Shown: positions 9,600-19,665 of the stretch, piece by piece
Position numbering within the stretch: position 1 is the stretch's first letter
Layout: every line of letters begins with the position of its first letter
NCBI RefSeq assembly: GCF_000732635.1
Contig: NZ_JPMD01000001.1
Span: 62,001 to 126,000 of the forward strand
Reading direction: 5' to 3'
From: Clostridium sulfidigenes
Lineage (GTDB): Bacteria > Bacillota > Clostridia > Clostridiales > Clostridiaceae
Length of the DNA stretch: 64,000 nt
The notes under the pieces: model-generated
What the model was told of the DNA's origin: nothing
The model's database searches: none
What the model saw: only the letters and a program-made list of their open reading frames with translations
Made by a program: the position numbers and the translations under genes

Positions 9600-12254
9600 A
9601 TGGAAAAGAAAAAATATGTGTACCTTTTTAATGAAGGCAACGGCGGCATGAAAAATTTACTAGGTGGAAAGGGTGCAAACCTTGCAGAAATGACAAGCAT
9701 AGGAATTCCAGTGCCACAAGGCTTCACAGTAACAACTGAAGCTTGTAATAAATACTATGATGATGGAAAGAAAATTGCAGAAGAAATCGTTGACGAAATT
9801 CATGAAAAAATGGCTGAATTAGAAAAACTTACAGGTAAAAAATTTGGAAGTTTAGAAAATCCACTTTTGGTTTCAGTAAGATCTGGTGCTAGAGCATCTA
9901 TGCCTGGAATGATGGATACTATCCTTAATCTAGGATTAAACGATGAAACCGTTGAAGTAATGGCTAAAAAAACAAACAATCCTAGATTTGCATACGATTC
10001 ATACAGAAGATTCATTCAAATGTTTGCTGATGTAGTTATGGAAGTAGAAAAGAGAAACTTTGAAGATATCATGGATGAGATGAAGGATGCTAGAGGCGTA
10101 AAACTTGATACAGAATTAAATGCAGAAGACTTAAAAGAATTAGTAGCTAAATTTAAAGCTTACTACAAAGAAGCTAAGGGAGAAGAATTCCCAAGCGACC
10201 CTACAGAACAATTAATAGCTTCTATCACTGCTGTATTTAGATCTTGGAACAATCCTAGAGCTATAGTATACAGAAGAATGAACGATATTCCTGGTAGTTG
10301 GGGAACTGCAGTAAACGTTCAAGAAATGGTATTTGGTAATAAAGGAAATACTTCTGGAACAGGGGTAGCATTCTCAAGAAATCCATCTACAGGAGAAAAG
10401 AAAATATTTGCTGAATACTTAATGAATGCTCAAGGAGAAGATGTTGTTGCTGGTATCAGAACACCTCAAAAAATAGAGCAATTAGAACAAGAAAATCCAG
10501 AAGTATATAAACAATTCATGGATATTGTAAATACCTTAGAAAACCATTACAGAGATATGCAAGATATGGAGTTCACTATAGAAGAAGGTAAGCTTTACTT
10601 CCTACAAACAAGAAACGGTAAGAGAACAGCTCAAGCTGCCCTTAAAATAGCCGTTGACCTTGTAGAAGAGAAAATGCTTACTAAGGAAGAAGCAATTCTT
10701 AAAGTTGAACCAAAACAATTAGATACATTATTACATCCTGCCTTTGATTCAGCATCACTTAAGGCTGCAACAGTTATAGCTAAAGGACTTCCAGCATCTC
10801 CTGGTGCTGCTTGTGGTAAGGTTTACTTCACTGCAGAAGATGCAAAAGCTGCCCATGAAAATGGAGAAAAGGTAGTTTTAGTTAGACTTGAAACTTCACC
10901 AGAAGATATTGAAGGTATGATTGCTTCTGAAGGTATATTAACAGTAAGAGGTGGAATGACTTCTCACGCTGCTGTTGTTGCTAGAGGAATGGGAACATGT
11001 TGTGTTGCTGGTTGTGGTGACTTAACAGTAAATGAAGGAAATAAGACCTTTGCAGTAGGTGGAGTTACTTATAAAGAAGGAGACTACATCTCAATAGATG
11101 GAAGTACAGGAAATGTATATGCAGGACAAATTAAAACTGTAGATCCTGAAATAAGTGGATACTTTGGAACATTCATGGCATGGGCTGATGAACTAAGAAG
11201 CTTAAAGGTAAGAACTAATGCTGATAATCCAAGGGATACAGCTCAAGCAGTTAAATTCGGAGCAGAAGGAATAGGACTTTGTAGAACAGAGCACATGTTC
11301 TTTGAAAGCGATAGAATCATGGCTATAAGACAAATGATCGTTGCTAAGGATGAAGCTACAAGAAGAGCAGCTCTAGAAAAATTATTACCAATGCAAAAGG
11401 GTGACTTTATAGGAATCTACGAGGAGTTACAAGATAGACCAGCTACCATAAGATTCTTAGATCCACCACTACACGAGTTCCTTCCTCATGAAGATGATGA
11501 AATAGTAGAATTAGCTAAAGAACTTGGAATTACCTTTGAAGAGTTAAAAAATACTGTTGAATCATTACACGAGTTCAACCCAATGATGGGTCACAGAGGT
11601 TGCAGACTTGCAGTTTCTTACCCAGAAATAGCTGAAATGCAAACAAGAGCAGTAATAGAAGCTGCTATAGATGTTAAAACTAGAAAAGGTTATGATATAG
11701 TACCTGAAATCATGATACCATTAGTTGGAGAAGTAAAAGAGCTTAAGTATGTTAAAAACATAGTTACAGAAACAGCTGATAAAATCATAAAAGAAGCAGG
11801 CATAGATATGAAGTACATGGTAGGAACAATGATAGAAATTCCAAGAGCTGCTTTAACTGCTGATGAAATAGCCAAAGAAGCTGAGTTCTTCTCTTTTGGA
11901 ACTAATGACTTAACACAAATGACCTTTGGATTCTCAAGAGATGATGCTGGAAACTTCTTAAAACACTACTATGACAAGAGCATATATGAATCTGATCCAT
12001 TTGCAAGATTAGACCAAGTTGGAGTTGGAAAACTTGTTAAGATGGCTGCTGACCTAGGAAAATCTGCTAGACCAGACATCAAACTTGGAATATGTGGAGA
12101 GCACGGTGGAGATCCATCTTCTGTTGAATTCTGCCACGAAGTAGGGTTAAACTATGTATCATGCTCACCATTCAGAGTTCCAGTAGCAAGACTTGCAGCT
12201 GCTCAAGCTGAAGTTAAAAACCCAAGAAAAAAATGCTGCTGTGGATGCAAATAA
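9600..12254 (+). CDS. ppdK: Pyruvate, phosphate dikinase
   Basis: The 884-aa enzyme interconverts pyruvate, ATP and phosphate with PEP, AMP and pyrophosphate. An N-terminal ATP-grasp domain (about 1-340), the swivelling phosphohistidine domain with GGMTSHAAVVARGMG (about residue 455) and the C-terminal TIM-barrel PEP-binding domain (about 530-875) are all present at normal length. AAGGGG precedes ATG 9600. The last residues are a cysteine cluster (KKCCCGCK), unusual for the family. The upstream CcpN-like gene suggests carbon-source control. Confidence 0.97.
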   Translation: MEKKKYVYLFNEGNGGMKNLLGGKGANLAEMTSIGIPVPQGFTVTTEACNKYYDDGKKIAEEIVDEIHEKMAELEKLTGKKFGSLENPLLVSVRSGARASMPGMMDTILNLGLNDETVEVMAKKTNNPRFAYDSYRRFIQMFADVVMEVEKRNFEDIMDEMKDARGVKLDTELNAEDLKELVAKFKAYYKEAKGEEFPSDPTEQLIASITAVFRSWNNPRAIVYRRMNDIPGSWGTAVNVQEMVFGNKGNTSGTGVAFSRNPSTGEKKIFAEYLMNAQGEDVVAGIRTPQKIEQLEQENPEVYKQFMDIVNTLENHYRDMQDMEFTIEEGKLYFLQTRNGKRTAQAALKIAVDLVEEKMLTKEEAILKVEPKQLDTLLHPAFDSASLKAATVIAKGLPASPGAACGKVYFTAEDAKAAHENGEKVVLVRLETSPEDIEGMIASEGILTVRGGMTSHAAVVARGMGTCCVAGCGDLTVNEGNKTFAVGGVTYKEGDYISIDGSTGNVYAGQIKTVDPEISGYFGTFMAWADELRSLKVRTNADNPRDTAQAVKFGAEGIGLCRTEHMFFESDRIMAIRQMIVAKDEATRRAALEKLLPMQKGDFIGIYEELQDRPATIRFLDPPLHEFLPHEDDEIVELAKELGITFEELKNTVESLHEFNPMMGHRGCRLAVSYPEIAEMQTRAVIEAAIDVKTRKGYDIVPEIMIPLVGEVKELKYVKNIVTETADKIIKEAGIDMKYMVGTMIEIPRAALTADEIAKEAEFFSFGTNDLTQMTFGFSRDDAGNFLKHYYDKSIYESDPFARLDQVGVGKLVKMAADLGKSARPDIKLGICGEHGGDPSSVEFCHEVGLNYVSCSPFRVPVARLAAAQAEVKNPRKKCCCGCK

Positions 12255-12274
12255 AATAATAAATAATAATTAAC

Positions 12275-12325
12275 AAAGAGGCTATCTGAAAAGAATTAAA
12301 ATATTTTCAGATAACCTCTTTATAT
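12275..12325. terminator. Bidirectional terminator between ppdK and the CotS-like gene
   Basis: Long inverted repeat: AAAGAGGCTATCTGAAAA at 12275-12292 pairs with TTTTCAGATAACCTCTTT at 12304-12321 with one mismatch. It can end ppdK on the plus strand and the convergent CotS-like gene on the minus strand. Confidence 0.88.
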
Positions 12326-12338
12326 ATCTTAAAGAGTC

Positions 12339-13415
12339 TTATTTAAAGGAAATTTTAGTGCTGAATTTATTTTCAATATAATCCAGTAGTTTATAACTGA
12401 AATCAATATGGATATCATTGTGGATTACAGCTTTATTAAGAAGATTTATAAAGGCCTTTTTATTACATTTTGATATATTTTTATAGTAATCCCTAGATAA
12501 TTTCCAATATTTCTGTGGGAAGGCTAAGTAGGCAAGGATATACTTATAATCATCAAAGGTCAAAGGGTGACTGCTCTCATATTCCTGTAAAAAGTTTATG
12601 GCTAAATCTCCATTCCAGCAAGTGTTTTCTCTTCTCATCAGTCTCCTTAAACAATAAGAAATATCAAAGGCTGAATAGTCGTGTCTACATTTATCAAAGT
12701 CGATTACATAAATTTTACCCTGATTTACAATAAGATTTTTACTTACATAATCATTGTGACAAATGGAAACAGATAAGTTGTCATAGTCTATAGTATTGGC
12801 TACATTAGTTGATAAATTTGCTAGGCACATGCTATTAGTAAAGCTAACCCTATATATTTTAGAAAAATAATCTTTATACTTTAATGCTAGCTTCTCATTT
12901 TTAACAAGTTGAAGAGTATGTTTATTTAAAGAGTCTGTAAGATTGGTGAAACCTTCCTTATGTTTACTACCTAAAATTGGGGAGAATCCTAAAGAAGTCT
13001 CATGAATTTGTCCTAAATTTCTACTTGAAATATTTACATTATTTATATCATCAAAATCGCATTTATCCCCTTGAATCCAATCTGTGAGAATAAATAACAT
13101 ATCATTATACCTTACATATCTTCCATGATTAGTAGTAGATAGTATTCTAGGTACATTTATATTGTTACGATATAACCATTCTATGGCTGAATAAATAAAA
13201 AGCAGTTCATCTACATCATAATATACTTTTTTCAAGCAATACTCATGGGAATCACTTTCTATTTTATATACAGCTCTTTGCTTATCTGTATCCTTAAACT
13301 TCACCTGATATATACTACAGTTACTAGATAAATTATAATAAGGTAATACATTTTTCTTAATATTACTTGGCGATAGTAAATTTGAACTAGAACTATCTGC
13401 TATTGCGTTACTCAT
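12339..13415 (-). CDS. CotS-like spore coat protein (kinase-like fold)
   Basis: The 358-aa protein belongs to the CotS/CotI/YsxE group, spore-coat proteins with an aminoglycoside-phosphotransferase-like fold. The kinase-like core shows ICHNDYVSKNLI (HxDxxxxN-like, about residue 235) and VIDFDKCRHD (about residue 255). An N-terminal serine-rich stretch precedes the lobe. AGGAGAG precedes the ATG on the minus strand. It stands alone, convergent to ppdK. The role in the coat is inferred from the family. Confidence 0.83.
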   Translation of the reverse strand: MSNAIADSSSSNLLSPSNIKKNVLPYYNLSSNCSIYQVKFKDTDKQRAVYKIESDSHEYCLKKVYYDVDELLFIYSAIEWLYRNNINVPRILSTTNHGRYVRYNDMLFILTDWIQGDKCDFDDINNVNISSRNLGQIHETSLGFSPILGSKHKEGFTNLTDSLNKHTLQLVKNEKLALKYKDYFSKIYRVSFTNSMCLANLSTNVANTIDYDNLSVSICHNDYVSKNLIVNQGKIYVIDFDKCRHDYSAFDISYCLRRLMRRENTCWNGDLAINFLQEYESSHPLTFDDYKYILAYLAFPQKYWKLSRDYYKNISKCNKKAFINLLNKAVIHNDIHIDFSYKLLDYIENKFSTKISFK

Positions 13416-13778
13416 TGTACTTCTCTCCTTAAAAATACTATAAGATAATATTAAATATCTCTACTATAATTATGTTTATGAAAAATTTATGATAAATATA
13501 TCAACTCCTTGAAATATTGAAAAAATTTTATGGTCCATTAAAGGAATATTCATGGATAGTAAAGAAACTATATACATAATAAAGAAATTATATACATACA
13601 TAATATAGTTATTAAATATAATAAGAAGGGATTAAATTTAATATTTTAAATATATAGAATACTTAAAGGCTATAGAAATAAAACTATAATTTATGTTATA
13701 ATAAAAAAGTTTTTATAAGCTAAATTTGAACATCTAAGCATAACTTTAAGTATTCAATAAGATATAAAGGTAGGTGCA
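13416..13778. other. Divergent intergenic region between the cotS-like gene and dgt
   Basis: This 363-base AT-rich spacer lies between diverging genes, so it must hold both promoters. I see a short direct repeat (AAGAAATTATATACATA-type, around 13565-13605) and no RNA gene or ORF. No promoter could be assigned with confidence. Confidence 0.5.
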
Positions 13779-14798
13779 ATGATGAATATTAGGGAAAACA
13801 TAGAAAAGAGTGAAGAGTATAGTATAATACCACAAGGCTCAAAATCAAAAAACTCTATGGGTAGGGTTAGAAGCGAAGAATTAGATGAAGTTAGAACTGC
13901 CTATATGATTGACCGAGATAGAATAATACACTGTAAATCCTTCAGGAGGCTAAAGAGAAAGACTCAAGTATATATTAAAACCTGGAGCGACCACTATAGA
14001 ACTAGGCTTACCCATACCTTGGAAGTGGCGCAAATTGCTAGAACTATAGGTAGAGGCATAGGACTAAATGAAGACTTAATAGAAGCCATAGCCCTAGGTC
14101 ATGATATTGGCCATGTTGCCTTTGCTCATAGTGGAGAAGAAGTGCTTAATGAATTACTTACCAATGGTTTTAGCCATAACCAAAATAGTGTTAGGGTATT
14201 AACATATATAGAAAATAATGGACAAGGGTTAAATTTATCAAAGGAGGTACTGGACGGAATACTATATCATAGTGGTTTTTCTAATAACAGTAGCAAGGCT
14301 TTTACCTTAGAGGGTCAAGTAGTAAAGTATAGCGATAAAATAGCTTATGTAAATCATGACATTGATGACTCCCTAAGAGCAGGAATTTTATCTATGGAGG
14401 ATATACCAAAGGATATACTTGAGATTTTAGGGAATACTCATGGAGAGAGAGTAGATACCTTAGTTAAGGACTGTATCTATAGAACAAAAAGCAATATAAA
14501 TTCCAATGATATTCAAGTGTCATTATCTAAAGATATAGATTATAACTTTAAAAAGCTTAGAGATTTTATGTTTAAAGAAGTCTATAATGGAGAGTTTCTA
14601 AAAGAAGAAAGGGATAAAGCTAGGTTTATTCTTATTCAGCTTTATAAATACTTTTATTTTCATGAAGAAAAACTACCTGAATTTTACAAGTCCATAGCCA
14701 AGGAAGAAGGACTTAATCAAGGTGTTGCTGATTACATAGCAGGAATGAGTGATGAATACTGTATAGATCTGTTTAAGGACATATATATACCTAGTTAA
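13779..14798 (+). CDS. dgt: Deoxyguanosinetriphosphate triphosphohydrolase-like HD protein
   Basis: The 339-aa HD-superfamily hydrolase is of the dGTPase type and releases triphosphate from dNTPs. Visible motifs are [28 protein letters not shown] (metal-ligand His) and [16 protein letters not shown] (HD pair) within residues 40-125. Two ATG codons are adjacent; 13782 has slightly better spacing to GGTAGGTG. It heads the clostridial dgt-dnaG-rpoD cluster, tying dNTP control to priming. Confidence 0.9.
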   Translation: MMNIRENIEKSEEYSIIPQGSKSKNSMGRVRSEELDEVRTAYMIDRDRIIHCKSFRRLKRKTQVYIKTWSDHYRTRLTHTLEVAQIARTIGRGIGLNEDLIEAIALGHDIGHVAFAHSGEEVLNELLTNGFSHNQNSVRVLTYIENNGQGLNLSKEVLDGILYHSGFSNNSSKAFTLEGQVVKYSDKIAYVNHDIDDSLRAGILSMEDIPKDILEILGNTHGERVDTLVKDCIYRTKSNINSNDIQVSLSKDIDYNFKKLRDFMFKEVYNGEFLKEERDKARFILIQLYKYFYFHEEKLPEFYKSIAKEEGLNQGVADYIAGMSDEYCIDLFKDIYIPS

Positions 14799-15071
14799 GG
14801 ATATTTATTTAAAGTAATGATTTTATCTATATAAATATTTAAATAAAGTAACTCTTTATGAAGGAAAACTATATCTTATAAAGAATATATATAACATACA
14901 ATACAATTATACTACAAAAAACTTTTTTTAAAAAAAGGGTTTAAGAAATATATGTCGAATTATAAGAGCTAGGAATTTGTACGTAAAGTTGAATTCTTTT
15001 AGACTTAATGAATAATATATTTAGTAGGTTTCTTTAAGTTCAGAATCACTTGAGAGTGAGGTGAGTTAATA

Positions 15072-16847
15072 ATGTTTTCTGAAGAAATAATACAAAAAAT
15101 AAAAGAGGAAAATGATATAGTGGATATCGTTTCAGAGGTAGTAACCTTAAAAAAAACGGGGAAAAATTATTTAGGAAGATGTCCATTTCACAATGAAAAA
15201 ACACCTTCATTTACTGTATCAAGTGAAAAACAAATTTATAAATGCTTTGGATGCGGAGAGGCTGGTAATGTAATAAGTTTTGTTATGAAAACTAGGAACA
15301 TGGCTTTCCCAGAAGCAGTAAAACTTCTTGGAGAAAAGGTAGGCATTGTAGTAGATGATGCAGATTCACCAGGTAAAAGTTCAGCAGCTAATGAAAAATT
15401 TAAGCGAATGTATAATATAAACATACAAGCGGCCAGATATTTTTATACTAATTTAAAAAGATTTAAGGCTCCTTATGAATACCTAAAGGGAAGAGGTATA
15501 ACAGATGAAACTATTAAAAAGTTTGGTATTGGTTTTGCACTAGACAATTGGCAGGGAATACGTTCCTATTTAAAACAAAGAGGCTTTAGTGAAGAAGAAA
15601 TATTAGAACTAGGACTTACTACAAAAAATGAAAAGGGAAATATATATGATAGATTTAGAAATAGAATTATATTTCCTGTATTTAATGTCAGTGGTAGGGT
15701 GATAGGCTTTGGTGGAAGGGTTTTAGATGATTCTAAACCTAAATATTTAAACTCTCCCGAAACCCCAATATTTCATAAAGGAACAAATCTTTATGGATTA
15801 AATTTAGCAATAAAGAATAATCCAGCTAGAACAGTTATCATGGTTGAAGGTTATATGGATGTAATCTCTCTTTCTCAACAAGGAGTAACAAATGTAGTTG
15901 CCACCCTAGGAACTGCATTAACAGAAGGTCAATGTAAATTATTAAAGAGATATATTGATACTGTAATAGTATCCTTTGATTCAGATGTAGCAGGTGAAAA
16001 TGCTACTATAAGAGGATTAGAAATATTACAAAAATCTGGATTTGACCTTAAAATTCTTCAAATCCCTAGTGGAAAAGACCCCGATGAATTTATTAGATCC
16101 TTCGGTAAAGAAAAATTTCTAAATCTAGTAGACGGGGCTCTACCAATTATAGATTTTAAACTAAGGATGGCAGAAAAGGGAATTGACTTTTCAAAACAGG
16201 AAATGGTGATTAAATATCTAAAGAGAGTAGTTAACGTGCTAAAGGATCTTGATCCACTAGAAAAAGCTGTATATATTAAGCAGGTTTCAGAGAAAAGTGG
16301 CATAGGTGAAGAAGCTATAATGGAGTCCTTAGATAAAAACCCCAATAAATCTATACAAAATAACAAAAATCATAATATAAATAGGAAATTTGGGCAAAAA
16401 TTATATTTAGAGCCTGGGTTTGTTAGGGCTGAAAGAACGGTATTAAGCCTTGCCCTTGATAAAAGGCTAAGTGATAAAATATTTAGTAATGTAAGTGAAG
16501 ATGATCTTATATTAAAGGCACATAAGGTAATTTATACAATCATTAAAGAAAATAATATGTGCTCTAAGGAAGAATTGATAAAGATTATTAACCTGCAAAC
16601 TATGCAGGATAGTGAATTCACAAAGGAATGGATAAAAATTCAAGAATATAAAGTTGATATAGATGAAGGATCCATAGACAAAATGGTAAGTGACTGCGTG
16701 AATAACATAAAAAAATACAAGTTAGAGGAGTCAAGAAAGAAAATTATGGATAAAATTAGAAAGTGTGAGTCTGAAGGGTTGGTTGAGGAAACTTTGATGT
16801 TAGCTAGAGAGCTTATGGATATACAAAAGGAAATGGGAAAACTATAG
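15072..16847 (+). CDS. dnaG: DNA primase
   Basis: The 591-aa primase makes RNA primers at the replication fork. An N-terminal CHC2 zinc domain (CPFHNEKTPSFT ... CFGCGEAG, about residues 38-65) is followed by the RNA polymerase core with TOPRIM motifs (VEGYMDVISL and SFDSDVAG, about 255-305) and a C-terminal helicase-binding part. GAGGTGAG precedes ATG 15072. A 273-base AT-rich spacer separates it from dgt and may hold a promoter. Confidence 0.97.
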   Translation: MFSEEIIQKIKEENDIVDIVSEVVTLKKTGKNYLGRCPFHNEKTPSFTVSSEKQIYKCFGCGEAGNVISFVMKTRNMAFPEAVKLLGEKVGIVVDDADSPGKSSAANEKFKRMYNINIQAARYFYTNLKRFKAPYEYLKGRGITDETIKKFGIGFALDNWQGIRSYLKQRGFSEEEILELGLTTKNEKGNIYDRFRNRIIFPVFNVSGRVIGFGGRVLDDSKPKYLNSPETPIFHKGTNLYGLNLAIKNNPARTVIMVEGYMDVISLSQQGVTNVVATLGTALTEGQCKLLKRYIDTVIVSFDSDVAGENATIRGLEILQKSGFDLKILQIPSGKDPDEFIRSFGKEKFLNLVDGALPIIDFKLRMAEKGIDFSKQEMVIKYLKRVVNVLKDLDPLEKAVYIKQVSEKSGIGEEAIMESLDKNPNKSIQNNKNHNINRKFGQKLYLEPGFVRAERTVLSLALDKRLSDKIFSNVSEDDLILKAHKVIYTIIKENNMCSKEELIKIINLQTMQDSEFTKEWIKIQEYKVDIDEGSIDKMVSDCVNNIKKYKLEESRKKIMDKIRKCESEGLVEETLMLARELMDIQKEMGKL

Positions 16848-16865
16848 AAGAGAGGAGGTAATGGA

Positions 16866-17939
16866 ATGAAGGACAAAGCAGGAAAAGTTGCTATAGTAAA
16901 GAAATTAGTAGAAAAGGGTAAGAAAAAAGGGAATCTAACTTATAAAGAGATAATGGAAGAAGTAGAAGGCGTAGAACTAACTCCAGAGCAAATAGAAAAG
17001 ATTTATGAAGTTCTAGAATCTATGGGCATAGACGTTATAGGTTTAGAGCCAGAAGTTGAGGATGAAGAAGAAGTAGAAATAGAGGTTGACATAACAATTC
17101 CAGAAGGAATTGCCATAGATGATCCAGTTAGAATGTACCTTAAAGAAATTGGTAAGGTGCCTCTATTATCAGCTGAAGAAGAGATGAGACTTGCTAAGCT
17201 TATAGAAAATGGTGATGAATATGCTAAAAAGAAATTAGCAGAAGCAAACCTTAGATTAGTTGTAAGTATTGCTAAAAGATATGTTGGTCGTGGTATGTTA
17301 TTTTTAGATTTGATTCAAGAAGGTAATTTAGGACTTATAAAAGCTGTAGAAAAGTTTGACTACAGTAAGGGATTTAAATTCAGTACCTATGCTACATGGT
17401 GGATTAGACAGGCGATTACAAGAGCTATTGCAGACCAGGCTAGAACTATTAGAATACCAGTACACATGGTAGAAACTATTAATAAATTAATTAGAGTATC
17501 AAGGCAGCTTCTTCAAGAATTAGGAAGAGAGCCATTACCAGAAGAAATTGCAAAACACATGGATATGAGCGTAGATAAAGTTAGAGAAATAATGAAAATT
17601 GCTCAAGAACCGGTATCTTTAGAAACACCTATAGGTGAAGAAGAAGATTCTCATCTTGGAGATTTTATTCCTGATGATGATGCCCTTGCTCCAGCAGAAG
17701 CAGCAGCTTTCACCATGTTAAAGGAACAATTAATAAGTCAACTTAGAACTTTAACTCCAAGGGAAGAAAAGGTGTTAAGACTTAGATTTGGTCTTGATGA
17801 CGGAAGAGCTAGAACCCTTGAGGAAGTTGGTAAAGAGTTCAATGTAACAAGAGAAAGAATTAGACAGATTGAAGCAAAGGCATTAAGAAAGTTAAGACAT
17901 CCAAGTAGAAGTAAAAAACTTAAGGATTATTTAGATTAG
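16866..17939 (+). CDS. rpoD: RNA polymerase housekeeping sigma factor SigA
   Basis: The 357-aa group 1 sigma-70 factor contains region 1.1 (residues 1-60), region 1.2 ([11 protein letters not shown]), region 2 ([20 protein letters not shown] and [13 protein letters not shown]), region 3 and region 4 with the [24 protein letters not shown]. It overlaps nothing and follows dnaG by 18 bases with a full GAGGAGGT site. A terminator follows at once, closing the operon. Confidence 0.97.
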   Translation: MKDKAGKVAIVKKLVEKGKKKGNLTYKEIMEEVEGVELTPEQIEKIYEVLESMGIDVIGLEPEVEDEEEVEIEVDITIPEGIAIDDPVRMYLKEIGKVPLLSAEEEMRLAKLIENGDEYAKKKLAEANLRLVVSIAKRYVGRGMLFLDLIQEGNLGLIKAVEKFDYSKGFKFSTYATWWIRQAITRAIADQARTIRIPVHMVETINKLIRVSRQLLQELGREPLPEEIAKHMDMSVDKVREIMKIAQEPVSLETPIGEEEDSHLGDFIPDDDALAPAEAAAFTMLKEQLISQLRTLTPREEKVLRLRFGLDDGRARTLEEVGKEFNVTRERIRQIEAKALRKLRHPSRSKKLKDYLD

Positions 17940-17940
17940 T

Positions 17941-17970
17941 GAGGGGCTGTCTTTTGGCAGCTCTTTTGTT
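17941..17970 (+). terminator. Terminator after rpoD
   Basis: Stem GGCTGTC / GGCAGCT (7 bp with two G-T pairs) around a TTTT loop, followed by CTTTTGTT. Confidence 0.75.
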
Positions 17971-17983
17971 ATATATACAAAAT

Positions 17984-18012
17984 TTGTAATAGACAAAATC
18001 CCTTAGTATAAT
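17984..18012 (+). promoter_or_regulatory. Promoter of the PH-domain/trmK/nif3 unit
   Basis: TTGTAA (17984-17989), a 17-base spacer and TATAAT (18007-18012) lie just after the rpoD terminator. This places the next three genes in their own transcript. Confidence 0.75.
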
Positions 18013-18050
18013 ATAAAATAAAAGTATATACAATTTATAAGGAGGTAATC

Positions 18051-18938
18051 ATGAATAGTTTCAATAGCAATAAGAAACTAGAAATAATTCCAACTATATT
18101 CACATTTGTTATGTTTAATGTAATAGGGGTTTGGTCTGCCTATGTTCTAGATTCCTATCTTATGTTGAGTTTAGTAAGAGTGATGTTGGTGATTTGTAAT
18201 ATATTCTACTTATATCATATTGGAATATGGTTAACTGTAAAGTATGAAATAACAAATAGTGAAGTGAGAATAAATGCGCTGGGAGGACTTAAAAAAGTAA
18301 TTTTACCCTTAAGTGATGTAGAATGCTACACTGTAGAAAAGGGAAAAATAAGAGGTATAAGCCTTTCAGGTATATCCTCTAATAAATTTGCAATAGGAAG
18401 AATTGCAGTAAAAAATTTAGGAACCGCTAGAATGTTTGTAACAAGCGGAAGTAGTGTTATATATTTAAAAACTCAAGAGATAAGCTATGCTGTGTCACCT
18501 AAGAACTCTGAAAAATTCCTAGAAATTTTAAATTACCTAGGTATTGAAGAAAAGACTTGGACAAAGAAATATAATAAGGTAAGTAAACTACATAAGGATA
18601 AAAAGTTTATATATCCATTGATTTTAACTAGTACAATAATTTTATTTACAACTTTTTTTCCAATGGTTTTATATATATTAAATAAACTTCCAGATGTAAT
18701 GCCTTTAGTTATTAACGTGTCCAAAGAAGCAGGAGAAGTAGGTACAGACAAGCAATTTGCTTTTGCTCAGATGCTCTATGGTCTGTTAAATATGGCAGTG
18801 ATGTTCTGTATGTATTATGCAGCTCACTTTTGTGCAAAATATGATAAAAAGTCTGCTTATAGGTATATGTATATATCACTTTTAGTGGCAATAGTATTCC
18901 TATATCTTCAAATGAGACTTATTATGTCTGTTATATAA
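18051..18938 (+). CDS. Membrane protein with bacterial PH-like domain
   Basis: The 295-aa protein has two membrane helices near the N-terminus (about residues 12-32 and 38-62). A soluble beta-rich segment follows (about 65-165, with VKYEITNSEVRI and KKVILPLSDVECYTVEKG) of the bacterial PH (bPH2) type. Three more helices occupy the C-terminal half (about 190-210, 240-262, 272-293). The function is unknown. AAGGAGG precedes the ATG. It is the first gene of a unit with trmK and nif3, but no functional link is evident. Confidence 0.65.
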   Translation: MNSFNSNKKLEIIPTIFTFVMFNVIGVWSAYVLDSYLMLSLVRVMLVICNIFYLYHIGIWLTVKYEITNSEVRINALGGLKKVILPLSDVECYTVEKGKIRGISLSGISSNKFAIGRIAVKNLGTARMFVTSGSSVIYLKTQEISYAVSPKNSEKFLEILNYLGIEEKTWTKKYNKVSKLHKDKKFIYPLILTSTIILFTTFFPMVLYILNKLPDVMPLVINVSKEAGEVGTDKQFAFAQMLYGLLNMAVMFCMYYAAHFCAKYDKKSAYRYMYISLLVAIVFLYLQMRLIMSVI

Positions 18939-18958
18939 TTAAGGTGTTAGGTGAAAAT

Positions 18959-19645
18959 ATGATAATTAGCAAAAGATTAAAGTTAATAAGTGATTTAATC
19001 ACAGGGGTTAAATCTATGGTAGATGTAGGAACAGACCATGGATATGTACCCATAGAACTTTTAAAAAGAAATAAAATAGACTTTGCCATAGCCAGTGATA
19101 TTAATAAAGGTCCCGTGGAAAAGGCTAAAAAAAATGTTAAAGATAATAATTTGCAACATAAGATACAATGCAGACTTGGAGGAGGACTTACAACGGTAAC
19201 TCCTAGAGAAGTAGAGGCAGCTGTCATTGCTGGTATGGGAGGAAACTTGATAAGAGATATCCTAGAGGAAAGTAGGGATGTCTTTAAAGAGTTAAACTAT
19301 GTTATAGTTCAGCCAGTACAAAATCCAGAAGTCCTAAGAGAATATCTTTATACATCAGGGTGCAATATCCTAGATGAGTGGATAATATATGATGAAGAAA
19401 AATACTATGAAATTATGAAGATATCCTGGGGAGATAAGCCTAAAGTTATTGAGCCTATTTTTTATGAAATAAGTAAGCTACTTTTAGGTAAGAAAGATAA
19501 TACCTATAGGGAATATTTAAATTATAAGTTAGAAAAGTATTTAAGAATCCATGAAGAACTTAAGGGTGACACAGAAAATTCAAGAAAAAGAAAGCTGGAG
19601 TTATGGGATAAAATTCAAAGGATAAAGGACTTTTTACTTGAGTAA
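18959..19645 (+). CDS. trmK: tRNA (adenine(22)-N1)-methyltransferase
   Basis: The 228-aa SAM-dependent enzyme methylates A22 of tRNA. The Rossmann core shows VDVGTDHGYVPIEL (about residues 22-35, SAM motif I) and VIAGMGGNLIRDIL (about 89-102), both typical of TrmK. ATG 18959 is chosen over GTG 18944 because TTAGGTG sits 5-6 bases upstream and the N-terminus ISKRLKLISDLI is the conserved one. The rpoD-trmK-nif3 order is conserved in Firmicutes. Confidence 0.93.
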   Translation: MIISKRLKLISDLITGVKSMVDVGTDHGYVPIELLKRNKIDFAIASDINKGPVEKAKKNVKDNNLQHKIQCRLGGGLTTVTPREVEAAVIAGMGGNLIRDILEESRDVFKELNYVIVQPVQNPEVLREYLYTSGCNILDEWIIYDEEKYYEIMKISWGDKPKVIEPIFYEISKLLLGKKDNTYREYLNYKLEKYLRIHEELKGDTENSRKRKLELWDKIQRIKDFLLE

Positions 19646-19665
19646 ATGGGTGGAGGTATATTCTT

